A stretch of 64,000 nt of DNA from Rutidosis leptorrhynchoides (GCF_046630445.1 NC_092338.1:15290001-15354000), one strand, 5' to 3'; positions 27,673-39,232 are shown, counted from the first letter of the stretch. The notes: generated from the letters alone by a model not told the origin. Numbers and translations are program-made.

Positions 27673-28121
27673 ACATATATTTCATAGCATTATCCTTCAA
27701 GAAAGACAAGCTTTTGGTTGCAATTGTTCTATTTACAAGTGATATTCGTTTAAATAATAAAAGGTGAAGACAAAAGACAGATTCGACGATTTGAAGACGC
27801 AAATGACCAAAAAGCTAAAAAGTACAAAGTACAATCAAAGTGGTTCAAATTATTGATGAGAAACGTCTAAAAATTACAAGAGTACGAGCCCCAAAACGCA
27901 AAGTACAAGATATTAAATTGTACGCAAGGACGTTTGAAAATCCAGAACCGGGACCAGAGTCAACTCTCAACGCGCGACGCAACGGACTAAAAATTACAAG
28001 TCAACTATGCACATGAATATAATATAATATATAATTAATTCTTAAAATTATATATATTATATTATATAATTAAAACCGTCGGCAAACAAGAAAACAAAGT
28101 TATGTGAGCTGTCCCTAGACT

Positions 28122-28168
28122 CCATGCGATTGCATGGCATATGCAAAGGAAGCTCATGCGATCGCATG
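28122..28168. promoter_or_regulatory. Paired palindromes, 32-bp phased, upstream of G TATA box
   Basis: CCATGCGATTGCATGG (28122-28137, one mismatch from a perfect palindrome) and CATGCGATCGCATG (28155-28168, perfect). Centre spacing is 32 bp. The second ends 22 bp before the TATA box. F has a different palindrome pair in the same place. Confidence 0.75.
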
Positions 28169-28190
28169 GCCCTGAAATGCTGGCCACATC

Positions 28191-28199
28191 TATAAAAGG
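28191..28199 (+). promoter_or_regulatory. TATA box of Athila LTR G
   Basis: TATAAAAGG, matched by TATAAAAGG at 45371-45379 in the F LTR within alignable sequence. Confidence 0.75.
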
Positions 28200-28249
28200 C
28201 GACGAATTCAGTGAACAAAAACACATCTTTTTCTATCCACTCTCTCTCA

Positions 28250-28355
<106 letters not shown>

Positions 28356-29442
28356 TATAATTTTAATTTTAATTTTAATTTAAGATTAATAATAATAAGG
28401 GTATGTTAGCAAATGTTGTAAGTGTGTAAGTCGAAATTCTGTCCGTGTAACGCTACGCTATTATTAATCATTGTAAGTTATGTTCAACCTTTTTAAATTA
28501 ATGTCTCGTAGCTAAGTTATTATTATGCTTATTTAAATTGAAGTAATCGTGATGTTGGGCTAAAATATTAAAGACGGGGTTATTGGGCTTTGTACCATAA
28601 TTGGGGTATGGACAAAAGACCGACACTTGTGGAAATTAGACTATGGGCTATTAATGGGCTTTATATTTGTTTAATTGAATAATAGTTCGTTAATTTAATA
28701 TAAAGATTTACAATTGGACGTACCTATAAATAACCATATACACTCGATCGGACACGATGGGCAGGATATTTATAAGTACTAATAATCATTCATTTGACCG
28801 GACACGGGAATGGATTAATAGTCAATGGACTCATTAAAACAGGGGTGAATTATGTACAAGGACACTTGGTGTAATTGTTAACAAAGTATTAAAACTTTGG
28901 GTTACATGCAGTCGATATCCTGGTGTAATTATTAAACAAAGTATTAAGACCTTGTTACAGTTTAAGTCCCCAATTAGTTGGAATATTTGACTTCGGGTAT
29001 AAGGATAATTTGACGAAGACTCTCGCACTTTATATTTATGACTGATAGACTATCATGGACAAAACCGTATGGACATATCGAATAATCCAGGACAAAGGAC
29101 AATTAACCCATGGTAATAAACTAAAATCAACACGTCAAACATCATGATTACGAAAGTTTAAATAAGTATAATTCCTTTAATTCATATTTCATCGCACTTT
29201 TATTTACTGTCATTTTATTCATTGCATTTTTATTTATCGCACTTTTTAATTATCGTACTTTTTAATTATCGCAATTTTATTTATCGTCATTTTATTTATC
29301 ACACTTTAAATTATTGCATTTTAATTATCGTCATTTACTTTACGCTTTAAATTAAGTTATATTTATTTTTAATATTTTACATTAGGTTTTAACTGCGACT
29401 TAAGACATAAAATCGACAAACCGGTCATTAAACGGTAAAAAC

Positions 29443-29443
<1 letters not shown>

Positions 29444-29512
<69 letters not shown>
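29444..29512. repeat. (TA)n microsatellite at the G/E junction
   Basis: About 34 TA units ending where the E LTR begins, so E appears to have inserted into an AT tract. Confidence 0.9.
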
Positions 29513-29516
<4 letters not shown>

Positions 29517-29737
29517 ACATCCCGATTTCCTTATATATGACTTAAGGTGCGTATTTTTACCTTGTAAACATTTAATATTAACCGTGATCAATTATGTATA
29601 GTTTAAAGTGTTTATCGCGAAAGTTGTGTTATTTTCCTATATTTTGAAGCTCTTATGTTATCGCGGGTTATAAAGGTTGTGGGTATAAGTTCGATTGGTT
29701 AAAAGTGCAAGAAAATGTCCAAAAATTGAAGTCTAGA

Positions 29738-29950
29738 ATGTGTGAGGCGCGCTTGTTAGGGTGTGAGGCGCGCACATATGAAGAAAAAGTGATCAGTCAA
29801 AAATTACACTAGGTGCGCGGGGCGCACTTTCATGTGCGTGGCTCACAGAATTTACACTTGGTGCGCGGGGCGCGCATTATAGTGTGCGCGGCTCACACAA
29901 ATTACACTTGGTGCGCGGGGTGCGTATTATAGTGTGCGCGGCGCGCACAC
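29738..29950. repeat. GC-rich minisatellite in E LTR
   Basis: Three units of 48-50 bp starting at 29812, 29860 and 29910, each with GGTGCGCGGGGCGC followed about 22 bp later by GTGTGCGCGGCTCACA. Two related TGTGAGGCGCGC copies, 21 bp apart, precede them (29741, 29762). It stands out strongly from the AT-rich surroundings and has many GCGC self-complementary cores. Confidence 0.85.
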
Positions 29951-30772
29951 CCCTGAATCAGCATACCTTTTTATTTTGTAATTTAAAAAAGGGTATATTG
30001 GTCTTTTCATTTGTGGCCGGTTTTGGGAATCTAAAAGCTGGTTCAAGCTTATCTCTTCCTCATTTATTTCATTTGCATTTAATTAAAAATAAATTTAGAG
30101 AGAGAGAGTGAGACTTTTAGTGTGAGAAAGCCCATTTTGGTGAAGAAGAAGGTTGAATCTTGCCCGAACCCAAGTGTTAAAGTTGTTCCTTGCGTCTCTA
30201 GCAACACTTTGGTAGTCTTGGTAAGTCTTAACTCTATGATTTGAGTTTTAATTGGTTTATGGTTAGGGTTTTGGCCACTAGAGACTTGTATGACCCATTT
30301 GGGGTTAAAATGGGTGAACTTGGGTCATGTGATGAAAGGAAAACCCTAAATAGATGTAATCTAGGGTTTGGTCTTGTTTAATGAGAATTTTAATTGTAAA
30401 TTGTGTTGTTAAGCATCAAGACACTTGTTTAAAGTTGAAAGAGATGTTAATTGGGTCATGTTAGACTAAGTTTGTAAGTGTGAGTGTTATGATGGGTCAA
30501 ATGGGTAATGTTGACCTAGTTTGGGTGAAATGGGTATGAATTACCCTAAGTTATGTTAATTGAAGTTAGTAAACTTTAATTCACTAGCTTTAGTGATTAA
30601 AGTTGGGTCTTGGCCATTTAAGGGCGGTTTTGGTGAGGTTGAGTCATTTAATGCGAATCGGGTCATTAAATGCTCAAGTATGTGTAATGTGGTTAATTCC
30701 ACTAGTTGTGTAATTAAATGTGTACTTATGTAATAGGTACTTGCTTTGAAGCATTCGGAAGCATTAAATCAC

Positions 30773-31131
30773 CACCGAGGTGTTAAGGTGAGTGGAATAA
30801 TTATATGCGTGCATATATGATGTATTTATTTGTGTAGTATGAGTTGTGAAGTGTCGAAGTGTTAAGACACCACTTCTCACGTGACGGGTGAAGCATCGAG
30901 GTGTTAAGATGCCACTCAGGGTGAAGCATCGAGGTGTTAAGATGCCACCTAGGGGCGAAGTGTCGAGGTGTTAAGGCACCACTCCGTAGAGTAGATGGGT
31001 GAAGCATCGAGGTGTTAAGATGCCACTCGGGGTGAAGTATCGAGGTGTTAAGATGCCACCCGTGGGGTTAGTGTACGAGGTGTTAAGTGCACTAATGGTT
31101 GTTATGAACTCCGACGGTATTTAAACACCGT
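30773..31131 (+). repeat. Tandem hairpin array with covarying stems in E LTR
   Basis: Eight units share a fixed 10-mer GAGGTGTTAA (GAAGTGTTAA in unit 1) flanked by complementary arms. Arms: CACC/GGTG (30773), GTGTC/GACAC (30851), GCATC/GATGC (30893, 30926, 31004), GTGTC/GGCAC (30960), GTATC/GATGC (31037) and TAGTGTAC/GTGCACTA (31069). A ninth palindromic unit, ACGGTATTTAAACACCGT (31114-31131), lacks the loop. Arms differ between units but stay paired; the only non-Watson-Crick pairs are G-U in plus-strand RNA. Most units are followed by CCACT/CCACC. Spacing is 33 bp or more. The sense strand is the LTR's own transcript strand. Confidence 0.85.
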
Positions 31132-31155
31132 TCCCTCGTTCGATTGGTTAACCAT

Positions 31156-31160
31156 GGTTG
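31156..31160. repeat. Target site duplication GGTTG, left of element B
   Basis: Repeated at 43065-43069. Confidence 0.95.
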
Positions 31161-34010
31161 TGTGAAGACCCGTCCTAATCCATCCGGACGAAGTCCATAT
31201 CGATTATAAACGATTCACAACAGTTGATTACATCGCGAGATACTTGACCTCTATATGATACATTTTACAAACATTGCATTCGTTTTTGAAAAGACAAACT
31301 TTCATTACATCGAAAGTTGACAGGCATGCATACCATTTCATAATATATCCAACTATAATTGACTTGATAATAATCTTGATGAACTCGACGACTCGAATGC
31401 AACGTCTTTTGAAATATGCCATGAATGACTCCAAGTAATATCTATAAAATGAGCAAATACACAGCGGAAGATTTCTTTCGTACCTGAGAATAAACATGCT
31501 TTAAAGTGTCAACCAAAAGGTTGGTGAGTTCATTAGTTTAACTTAAACAATCGTTTCCATCATTTTAATAGACCACAAGATTTCAGATTTCCATTTCTCA
31601 TAAACATACGTCCCATGCATAGAGACAAAAATATCATTCATATGGATTGAACACCTGGTAACCGACATTAACAATATTCATATATAAGAATATCCCCATC
31701 ATTCCGGGATCCTCCTTCGGACATGATATAAATTTCGAAGTACTAAAACATCCGGTACTTTGGATGGGGCTTGTTGGGCCCGATAGATCTATCTTTAGGA
31801 TTCGCGTCAATTAGGGTGTCTGTTCCCTAATTCTTAGATTACCAGACTTAATAAAAAGGGGCATATTCGACTTCGATAATCCAACCATAGAATGTAGTTT
31901 CACGTACTTGTGTCAATTTCGTAAAACAGTTATAAAAGTTGCGCATGTATTCTCAGCCCAAAAATATAAAGGGTAAAAAGGCAAATGAAACTCACGATAC
32001 TGTATTTTGTAGTAAAAATACATATGACGTCATTGAACAATGCAGGGTTGGCCTCGGATTCACGAACCTATATCAATTGTGTATATATTAATACGTATAA
32101 TGTAAGTTACAAAATTTCATTTATTAATATGTATTATTTATATATTATAGTTTGGTAGAATTTATTCTAACCTTTATTTTAAAACGTATACTTATATTAT
32201 ATTTTAAGTTATATTTTATATATATATATCGATTTTATGTATATATATCTATAATGATTTACGTTTATATAAATAGTGACATTAATATATTTATATACAT
32301 ATATTTGTGGTTAGTATTGTATTTATGAAATTTTATTAGTTTGTTATGTGAATTATTAATACAATCCTAGTATATACCATAAGTATTTATATAGTGTACA
32401 AAAGATTTATTTGTTAAAATAATAATTTAGATAATAATGATTTACTAATAATAATAATAATTTTATTAATAATGATAATACTAATAGCAAAAAAAATGAA
32501 AATGATAACTGTTAATGATACTAATAATAATAACTCTAAAATAATATTAATACTAATACCATACTTATGTTAATAATAAGGGTTCTAATATTTATAAAAT
32601 GATAAATGATAATCATAATAATACTAGTAAATATTAATGATGATACTGATAAATATGATATTATTAATTGTAAATGTACTGATGATACTATTATTTATAA
32701 ACCGGTACAAATTCTAATATTGATGATAATAATATATTTTTATTTCCTTCATAATAATAATAATGATAATCATAATCCTAATGATGATAAAATACTAAAA
32801 TGATAAGTTTATTACTAATAATAATATTATTAATACCTATCATAATAATAATAGTAATGTCTATAATACTTTCAAATATGATAACAAGTATGATACTAAT
32901 AATAACAATAACAATAACAATCAAAACAATCACAATAATAATAATAATACTAATAATAATTAATATATAATAACAATAATAAAATTAGAAAAGAAAACTA
33001 CCTCACATGAAAAGAGTTTCAAAAAAAAAAAAGAAACTACCGTCCTCTGGACTCGATCTCGTGACCACATGCTCACACGCAAACACTCTCGACCATCCCA
33101 CCAATTCTGATTCTCTGTACTAATATCGAATTTAAATTTTATATATAAACTGTTTTTCTTCTATTCCTCTTCTTCTCCACAAGTCTCACGGATTCAACAA
33201 AACATCAATAACCAAAAAAAAAAAAAAAAAAAAATCAGGGTTCCTTTTAAAGCTTCAAAACATTACAGAAAAAAAATAATTTGGGTTCTAAAATAAAAAA
33301 AAAAACACTAAAGGCCTACTGCAGCGTCGGTTCTTGGAACAAAACAAAAAAAATTGATTTCGTAATAGATAACATTATAGATAATGTTTATAACACGAAA
33401 TAGTTTTCTAAACATGTATAAAAACTACTGGAATCGTCAATTTGATCAGAAACATATACACGAACGCGAATTTGTCTCAAGAACAATTGTTGACTTTTTT
33501 TAAACTAAACTTTGACTTCAAAATTCAAGATCGATATAAAGATTTGAGAGTTGAGATTTTGCAGATAGATTCAAAGAAAGATTTCTAACCTTTCTGCATT
33601 TTTAGATTTTGAAACTTTATTCGAAATTGAATTAAGAGAAAAAAAAATTGGAGCGTGCAGAGAAGAAGAAAAAAAAAATATCGCTGTGCTCTTTAATCCC
33701 ATTGGATTTCCTTTTTATTTGATTTGCAATTATACATAATCATTTTGTAATAATAGAGATCGGTTGATAAAAAATGGAGAAAATGTCAACACAGGTTCAC
33801 GAGTTTGGAGCAGGAAAGAAACAAAAATAATAATAATAATAATAATAGAGATAAAGGATACAGAGGTCAAGCGTATAATATAGATCCCTACTGTTTTTTT
33901 TAATTAATAATAATAATATATAATAACAATACTATTAATATCTAATAATATTAATAAAATTAATAATAATGATAAATATAATATTAATGATAATAATAAT
34001 TGTAAAAATG

Positions 34011-34059
<49 letters not shown>

Positions 34060-34980
34060 CATACTAATTATGATAATATTAATATTTTATCGATAATAAT
34101 AATATTAGTAATAATAATCTAATTTATACATCCAATTTCATCTTTATATGATATAAAGTGATATTATGAATACAAATATTGATATTTGACGATACAAATA
34201 ACATTACTACAACAACTATATTTGTATTTAAATTTAATTTATTAATATCATCTATTATTATGTAATATTTAATAATTATGTAATATGTATTGTAACATAT
34301 ACTGAATATTATATATTTATGCATTTTAATATAAATATATTATAATATTTATTTACATACTAATTATATTATACTTATGTATGTAATTATGAAAAATATA
34401 AATGTTTTATATATGTAAGTATTATATATATTTATTAAAATAGTACATTATTTCATCATAGATATATTATAAATTTCTACATATACATAATATAATAATT
34501 ATGTATAAAATCATATATATATAGTTATATTTATGTATATATGTATACTACCATATATATAAAATCATGTTTTAAATGTTGAGTAGATGATTAATTATGT
34601 ATATTAAACAATTAACTACAAAGTATAACATTGTACATTTAATATTTTGATAACGTTGGTAAAATATGTTTGAATCATTTATATACAATATACTATATAT
34701 ATTCAAAATGAAAATCTTTAGTTATTAAATGTTATCTTTTATAATAACAAAATTACTTAATAGTTCATTAATACTAATATAATTAGTTTTATATATAATT
34801 ATTTATATTTACATTCTTAGTTACAATTAAAGGTTCGTGAATCGTCGGAAATAGTTAAAGGTCAAATGTTATCATGAAATAGTTCAAACATAATGAGACT
34901 CGGTTTAATAGACTTTGCTTATCGAGTCGAATCATATAAGATTATGTTTAAATTTGGTCGGAAATTCCCGGGTCATCACA
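31161..34980 (-). repeat. Element B 3' LTR
   Basis: The first ~900 bp and the last ~150 bp are related to the A LTR; the middle is a different, TAA-rich sequence. tRNA-like B-box GAGATCGAGTCC on the minus strand at 33049-33060, and A-runs at 33021-33032 and 33214-33234. No supported gene; frames such as 31228-31497 are repeated exactly in the other LTR. Confidence 0.95.
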
Positions 34981-34981
34981 G

Positions 34982-34997
34982 TACCTACCCGTTAAAG
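34982..34997 (-). promoter_or_regulatory. Element B polypurine tract
   Basis: The minus strand reads TTTAACGGGTAGGTA just before the 3' LTR, preceded by the same TTTCGGGACGAAATTTC relic as in A. Confidence 0.75.
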
Positions 34998-35387
34998 AAA
35001 TTTCGTCCCGAAATTTGAGTGAGGTCGTCATAGCTAACAATAAATATGTTTTCCTGACGAATATGAGTTGATAACTTGAGTTTTATCATCATTGAGTAAT
35101 ATGGATAAAAATAATTCAATTATTCGAAGAGTGCGAATGAAGCTATTCACAAAAGGATGAAATGAGAAACAAAGATTTGTTTTTAACTTTTGACGTAGTC
35201 AGGTTTGAATTTAGAAAATAAGGCGCGTCTTAACTTTTGACATTGCCTTGGTTGAATTCCGGAATTTAAGGGATTTAAAGAAAATCTTGAAGATCTATAA
35301 AATCTGATTCTTCGGGATTTATGGAAATTAAGATCTCTTTAATTAAATACGGTGATCTGCCCCGATTACTACGTCTGATATTTCCAG

Positions 35388-35394
35388 TATAAAT
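35388..35394 (+). promoter_or_regulatory. TATA box of antisense unit in B
   Basis: TATAAAT on the plus strand, 75 bp before the ATG at 35470. A pyrimidine-rich stretch (CTCTTCCTTTCC, CTTTCTTTCTTAG) lies between, as in plant core promoters. Conserved in A at 13769-13775. Confidence 0.5.
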
Positions 35395-35469
35395 TAAGCT
35401 CTTCCTTTCCATTATTCTCACCATTCTTATACTTTCTTTCTTAGTTCATACATCCAAAAGATTCTGAAA

Positions 35470-35643
35470 ATGATTAATCCAGTTCTGATCCTTGTCCTCA
35501 TCCTTACTATCGCAACAATCATTCTCCTTTTCCAACTTCCACCAGAGGAATCTGCTTTCTTCTACTTCGCCCTCGGGATTATAATGTTTTTAATTCTCCC
35601 GTGTCTTTATGTTGCGATAAACATTGATATACACGGTTTGTAA
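35470..35643 (+). CDS. Antisense ORF for a 57-aa two-helix membrane peptide
   Basis: Plus-strand ORF (antisense to element B) with ATG at 35470 and TAA at 35641. The product begins MINPVLILVLILTIATIILL and has two hydrophobic segments, about residues 4-23 and 32-52. They are separated by a short acidic turn (QLPPEESA), with FFYFALGIIMFLILPCLYVA as the second helix and a hydrophilic end. No signal peptidase site is evident, so a hairpin membrane insertion is plausible. The A copy (13852-14023) is frameshifted. The unit has its own TATA box and leader. Antisense ORFs near the 3' LTR are known in Tat-lineage Ty3/Gypsy elements; whether this is related is unknown. No homologue is recognised. Confidence 0.5.
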   Translation: MINPVLILVLILTIATIILLFQLPPEESAFFYFALGIIMFLILPCLYVAINIDIHGL

Positions 35644-36135
35644 TTTATGTGTTGTTATCGGACTTTATATTCTCCCTTATATTTCAAAGCTCTATGCTTT
35701 TGTTTTCTCTTCCCGACTTCAAGTCAAGCGAATAATGGTCCAGAATTTATAGATATAGAGTTTCGAATGATTATAATGTTCTAAGCATGAAGGAACGTGA
35801 TAGCACGATTTGATTTTCAAATTTATCAACATCACGGAAGATAGAACCATCAAGAATACATTTTCTTGATTTATTACGGAGTTAAGTAGGATGAAAGAGT
35901 TATGTAACATGGCACATGATGACGTTATGATCTGTGAATCATCACGTTTCATTTAGAAACTCAGCATGACTTACTGTAATATAATCACGTTGATCAAGTG
36001 TCATTATATTATACTAACTCATGCATCAGTTCCCATCATTACTACAATAACATTCATATTTTAAGCTTGAAAATTTACAGAATATAGAAACTAACAGTTT
36101 CTATATGATGTAATACTGATAGCACGAAAATATTA
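35644..36135. other. Element B interior without supported gene
   Basis: Aligns with A 14030-14585. No conserved frame found. Confidence 0.4.
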
Positions 36136-36139
36136 ATGA

Positions 36140-36750
36140 TTTCAGATAAGAATAGTTATAAAAATATCTCCAGAAATATGGAGGATATTTATAATGAAAG
36201 GTACGATAATATCTCAGAATATCTAAGATCAGAGGATGATAGAAACTATTGTCTGCAAGGGTTTAGAGTAAGGAGCAAGTTATTCACTATAGACTTTAGC
36301 AGACATTGAATTATTTGGATTCTTTGAAGTCAAACTTATTCTTTGTGATTTATCCACGGCTTTCTTCATAGTTTCGCATAATCTGCTTTTCGGTACTATA
36401 TTTTCTATTGAATGTTTCCAATATATTGATACACAGGAAGCACGAAGAGGTATATAATTTCGGACGAGAATATTTATGAAAATATCCTCAGAAATATCAA
36501 AGATATTGATGATGATATTTTGGAATTTCTAAGTTCGACGGTTGATGGAGAAAGATTTTTCGCAAGATTTTAACATGACTTCGGAGCAAGATATTCTCTA
36601 AAGATTTCAACGGATCCAGAATTACCTGAATCCTTTGAATATAGGATTTGGTCCTTGTATTTGTCCTTGGTCTCCTTCATGGGTAACTCAATCTGTTTTT
36701 CAATACCCAATTTTCTATCGAGCGTTCCTAACACTCCTTTCTTTATCATC
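36140..36750 (-). repeat. Duplicated ~300-bp module in B interior
   Basis: Two diverged direct copies (about 36140-36430 and 36470-36750) match the A pair at 14590-15210. Copy 1 still encodes ETMKKAVDKSQRISLT on the minus strand but has a stop near the SE-LA motif. Confidence 0.6.
36570..36749 (-). CDS. Conserved 59-codon ORF of element B, unknown function
   Basis: ATG at 36749, stop at 36570-36572; intact. Matches the A ORF (15026-15202) best from MKETKDKYK to the end (EYLAPKSC), with scattered substitutions and one in-frame codon difference. Hydrophilic and Lys-rich. It is the one sense-strand frame intact in both elements, whereas the 5'-slot ORF of B has three stops. No family recognised; chance survival of a short frame cannot be excluded without a substitution test. 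Confidence 0.45.
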   Translation of the reverse strand: MIKKGVLGTLDRKLGIEKQIELPMKETKDKYKDQILYSKDSGNSGSVEIFREYLAPKSC

Positions 36751-36950
36751 AAACTTTTGTCCGTTTAGACCATCTACCATTTTTCTGTTTCCTCTGCATT
36801 TAATGCTATGATATCTGAATCATCGGTTATTAATCCGAGGTGGTTTCAGGAGAATTGTGTTTTTAGATGATTAAACGCTGATGGTAATATGATGGAATAT
36901 GAAAGGTTACCTGGTAACAATAAAAGAGCACGCGTATATATAAACGTTAT

Positions 36951-37050
36951 AATAAGGTTGTTTCGTACGAAAAGTCGAAGTTGACTTGTTGGAGTTGTGA
37001 CAAAATTGGCTAATTTTGAAAAGGGATCGCAAAGTTGTTTTTGTTAATAA
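36951..37050 (+). pseudogene. Antisense zinc-knuckle-like fragment (B copy)
   Basis: Encodes KSKLTCWSCDKIG and then a stop on the plus strand. Homologous to A 15624-15710. Confidence 0.35.
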
Positions 37051-37379
37051 ATGCCAAAGGATCTGACGCGGCTACGTGTTGAACTTTTACTCAATTGCCG
37101 AGAGTTTCTCAGGTGCATAACTATATGCATAAATCTTTCCTTCCGTAGATGAAGTGCGGTTGATTCATCCTATCGATTGAGGTGTTTTCAAGAATCATGA
37201 AAGGTTTGAACGCAGAATGTAATCGTGAAGATACAAATGAGGTTTAAGACGAAATCAAGTGGCAAACTTGAAGAATTGTTTAGTTTCATATGTTATATTC
37301 AATATTTTAATTCATTTTAATTGTCCAATGTTATTAGTCCACAGTCGATAGTCCACAGTTGACAGTGCAATCATTCATA

Positions 37380-38073
37380 TATAGTTTAATATATAATATT
37401 TGAATTAATTAATACGTATCGTGACCCGTGTACATGTCTCAGACTCGATCACAACTCAAAGTATATATATTATTATAGAATCAACCTCAACCCTGTATAG
37501 AGAACTCGATCATTACTGCATATAGAGTGTCTATGGTGATTCCAAATAATATATATAGATGTGTCGATATGATATGTCAAAACCTTGTATACGTGTCCCG
37601 ATATTTAAAGTGCGTAAAATAAATAACAGAAATTAAATGACGATAAATAAAGTGCGTAAAGTAAATAACAGAAATTAAATGACAATAAATAAAATTGCGA
37701 GAATATAAATTGCGATAAAATAAATTGCGATAAATAAATTGCGATAAATAAAATGTAATACGGAATTAACAGTTAGCTAGGAACAGTTAGCTAGGATTTT
37801 GTTAGCGTGGTTTCTTAATAAAATTTAATATTGTTAATTAGTCTGTTTCTAATCAATTTTTATTGTGTCCATTATTTCTTCATTATGCCACTTGTTGGAT
37901 TCTGATAGGTCAAAATTCAAATATGAAATTGAATTTGAATGAAAATAGTTATTCTTTGGTGAACGGATAAGTATCCCGGTGGTTGTAAATAGGATAGTGA
38001 ATAACTGTTGAATCAGATTCGAAGAATATACAGTGTAACTTATTAATGTGAAATTTAAATATTCCTCGGGCAT
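37380..38073. other. Element B interior: tandem AT-rich repeats and broken frame
   Basis: Two ~41-bp copies of AAAGTGCGTAAARTAAATAAC... at 37611-37692 are followed by four ATTGCGATAAATAA-type units (37693-37752). The minus strand at 37855-38085 keeps a shifted homologue of A's post-polypurine frame (SPKNN-FHSN, KWHNEE). Confidence 0.6.
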
Positions 38074-38085
38074 TACCTACCCGTT
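38074..38085 (-). promoter_or_regulatory. Internal polypurine motif of element B
   Basis: The minus strand reads AACGGGTAGGTA, about 1.16 kb from the PBS. Confidence 0.5.
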
Positions 38086-38322
38086 AAAATATTTTTATTA
38101 TTAACAGTTTGTACAAAAGAATTTTTAATTACAATCTTTATGAAAACATATATACATATATATTTTCTTCAGATGTAATCATGAATTTAATGAGTTAACA
38201 TGATATTAAACTCATTTAGTTTTCAGTTGGAACTAGAATAAATAATCTCTAAAACATTAGAGATTACATAATCACCATGTCGAACGAAGATAACTGATGT
38301 AGAATGTCATGTAGAATGATGA

Positions 38323-38859
38323 TTATACTCGAGGTATAGATTGAGATGTTGAGGCATGTGATATTGAAATTTGGGTTGTTGGTGGTACCGTTGGTGCCGG
38401 TGATTTGGATGAAGCTGGTACGTTTTGCACCATATTTTCCAAGACTACAACTTATGCGCGAAGTTCGTTAACTTCTTCTATTACACCGGGATGATTGTCG
38501 GTTCGGACGAGCGGATGAATGAGGTTTAGAATCTGAGATAGTATATGATCGTGATGAGATACTTTGGAAATGAGAGAGAAAATGGTGTCTCGAACAGGTT
38601 CGCCGGTAAACGTTTTAGGTCCATTGTCAAGAGGTGAATTTGGTTAGTGGAAATGATCGCCTTCTTCGCGTTTCCATTGATTAAGTCGACTACGAACCCA
38701 TCTCCAATTCATTCAGAATAGATGATGGCTAATTGATCGATTCATTCCGGTTACTCTGCTTTCGGAGCTCGAGTGGAAATCCATATCGAAATAGCTGTCG
38801 GAATAACTATCGAAATAGCTATCGAAATCAGATGGACTCGAACTGGTTGAGGGATTCAT
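38323..38859 (-). pseudogene. 5'-slot ORF of element B, broken by three stops
   Basis: ATG at 38859, final TAA at 38323-38325, with in-frame TGA (about 38718), TAA (about 38646) and TAA (about 38452). Shared with A: a W-WVR----W-REEG core, TGEPVRDTIF, an EEVNELR heptad-like stretch and a Pro/Thr tail ending STSQSIP. The N-terminus repeats FDSYSDSYFD-like units. The frame has no indels over 179 codons, which points to a once-coding sequence. Confidence 0.55.
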
Positions 38860-39232
38860 CTCGTACGATCAGATGAAGGATTTTCGATAAGAAATAGATT
38901 ATAGGATGTAGATTAGTACCCTGCAATACATAATTTACATATGCATATATAATACTAAAATCCCATAAGCTACGGAGGAATCTACGGAAGCTGTCAGGCA
39001 AAGGTAACAATAACAGATACGCTAAGATATGAATTTAACTATACACTGTCTATGCAATAAAGGCAGTAAGACGTGTCTTAGACTTTAAGGATGGTAAGCA
39101 AATAATTTTTCGACACTAAATGATAAGCAAAATTTTTGACATGCAAACACGGTCGAAGTCCAGACTCATTAATGCATTCTAACGACTATCAGTTAGACTC
39201 ACTAATGCAAGACCTGGTTCGCTAAGACCACC

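Larger units (their letters stand above)
29513..31160 (+). repeat. Element E 5' LTR, first part
   Basis: Starts TAGTAACATCCCG; the expected TG may have mutated to TA. It continues after element B at 43070 and ends GGGTTGTTTCA at 43622. A GAGAGAGAGAGTGAGA tract at 30096-30111, near the likely transcript start, precedes a leader-like stretch. No gene is supported in it. Confidence 0.8.

Noticed and set aside
30801..31007. Minus-strand ORF with repeated HLNTSMLHP units
   Set aside because: By-product of the hairpin repeats; opposite to the LTR transcript and without independent support.
30773..31131. CRISPR-like array
   Set aside because: Conserved 10-mers with variable neighbours recall repeats and spacers, but the variable parts are short complementary arms, the genome is a plant, and no cas genes exist.
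31228..31497. 89-codon frame identical in both B LTRs (39314-39583)
   Set aside because: Identity follows from recent LTR copying. The A LTR counterpart is not open over the same length.
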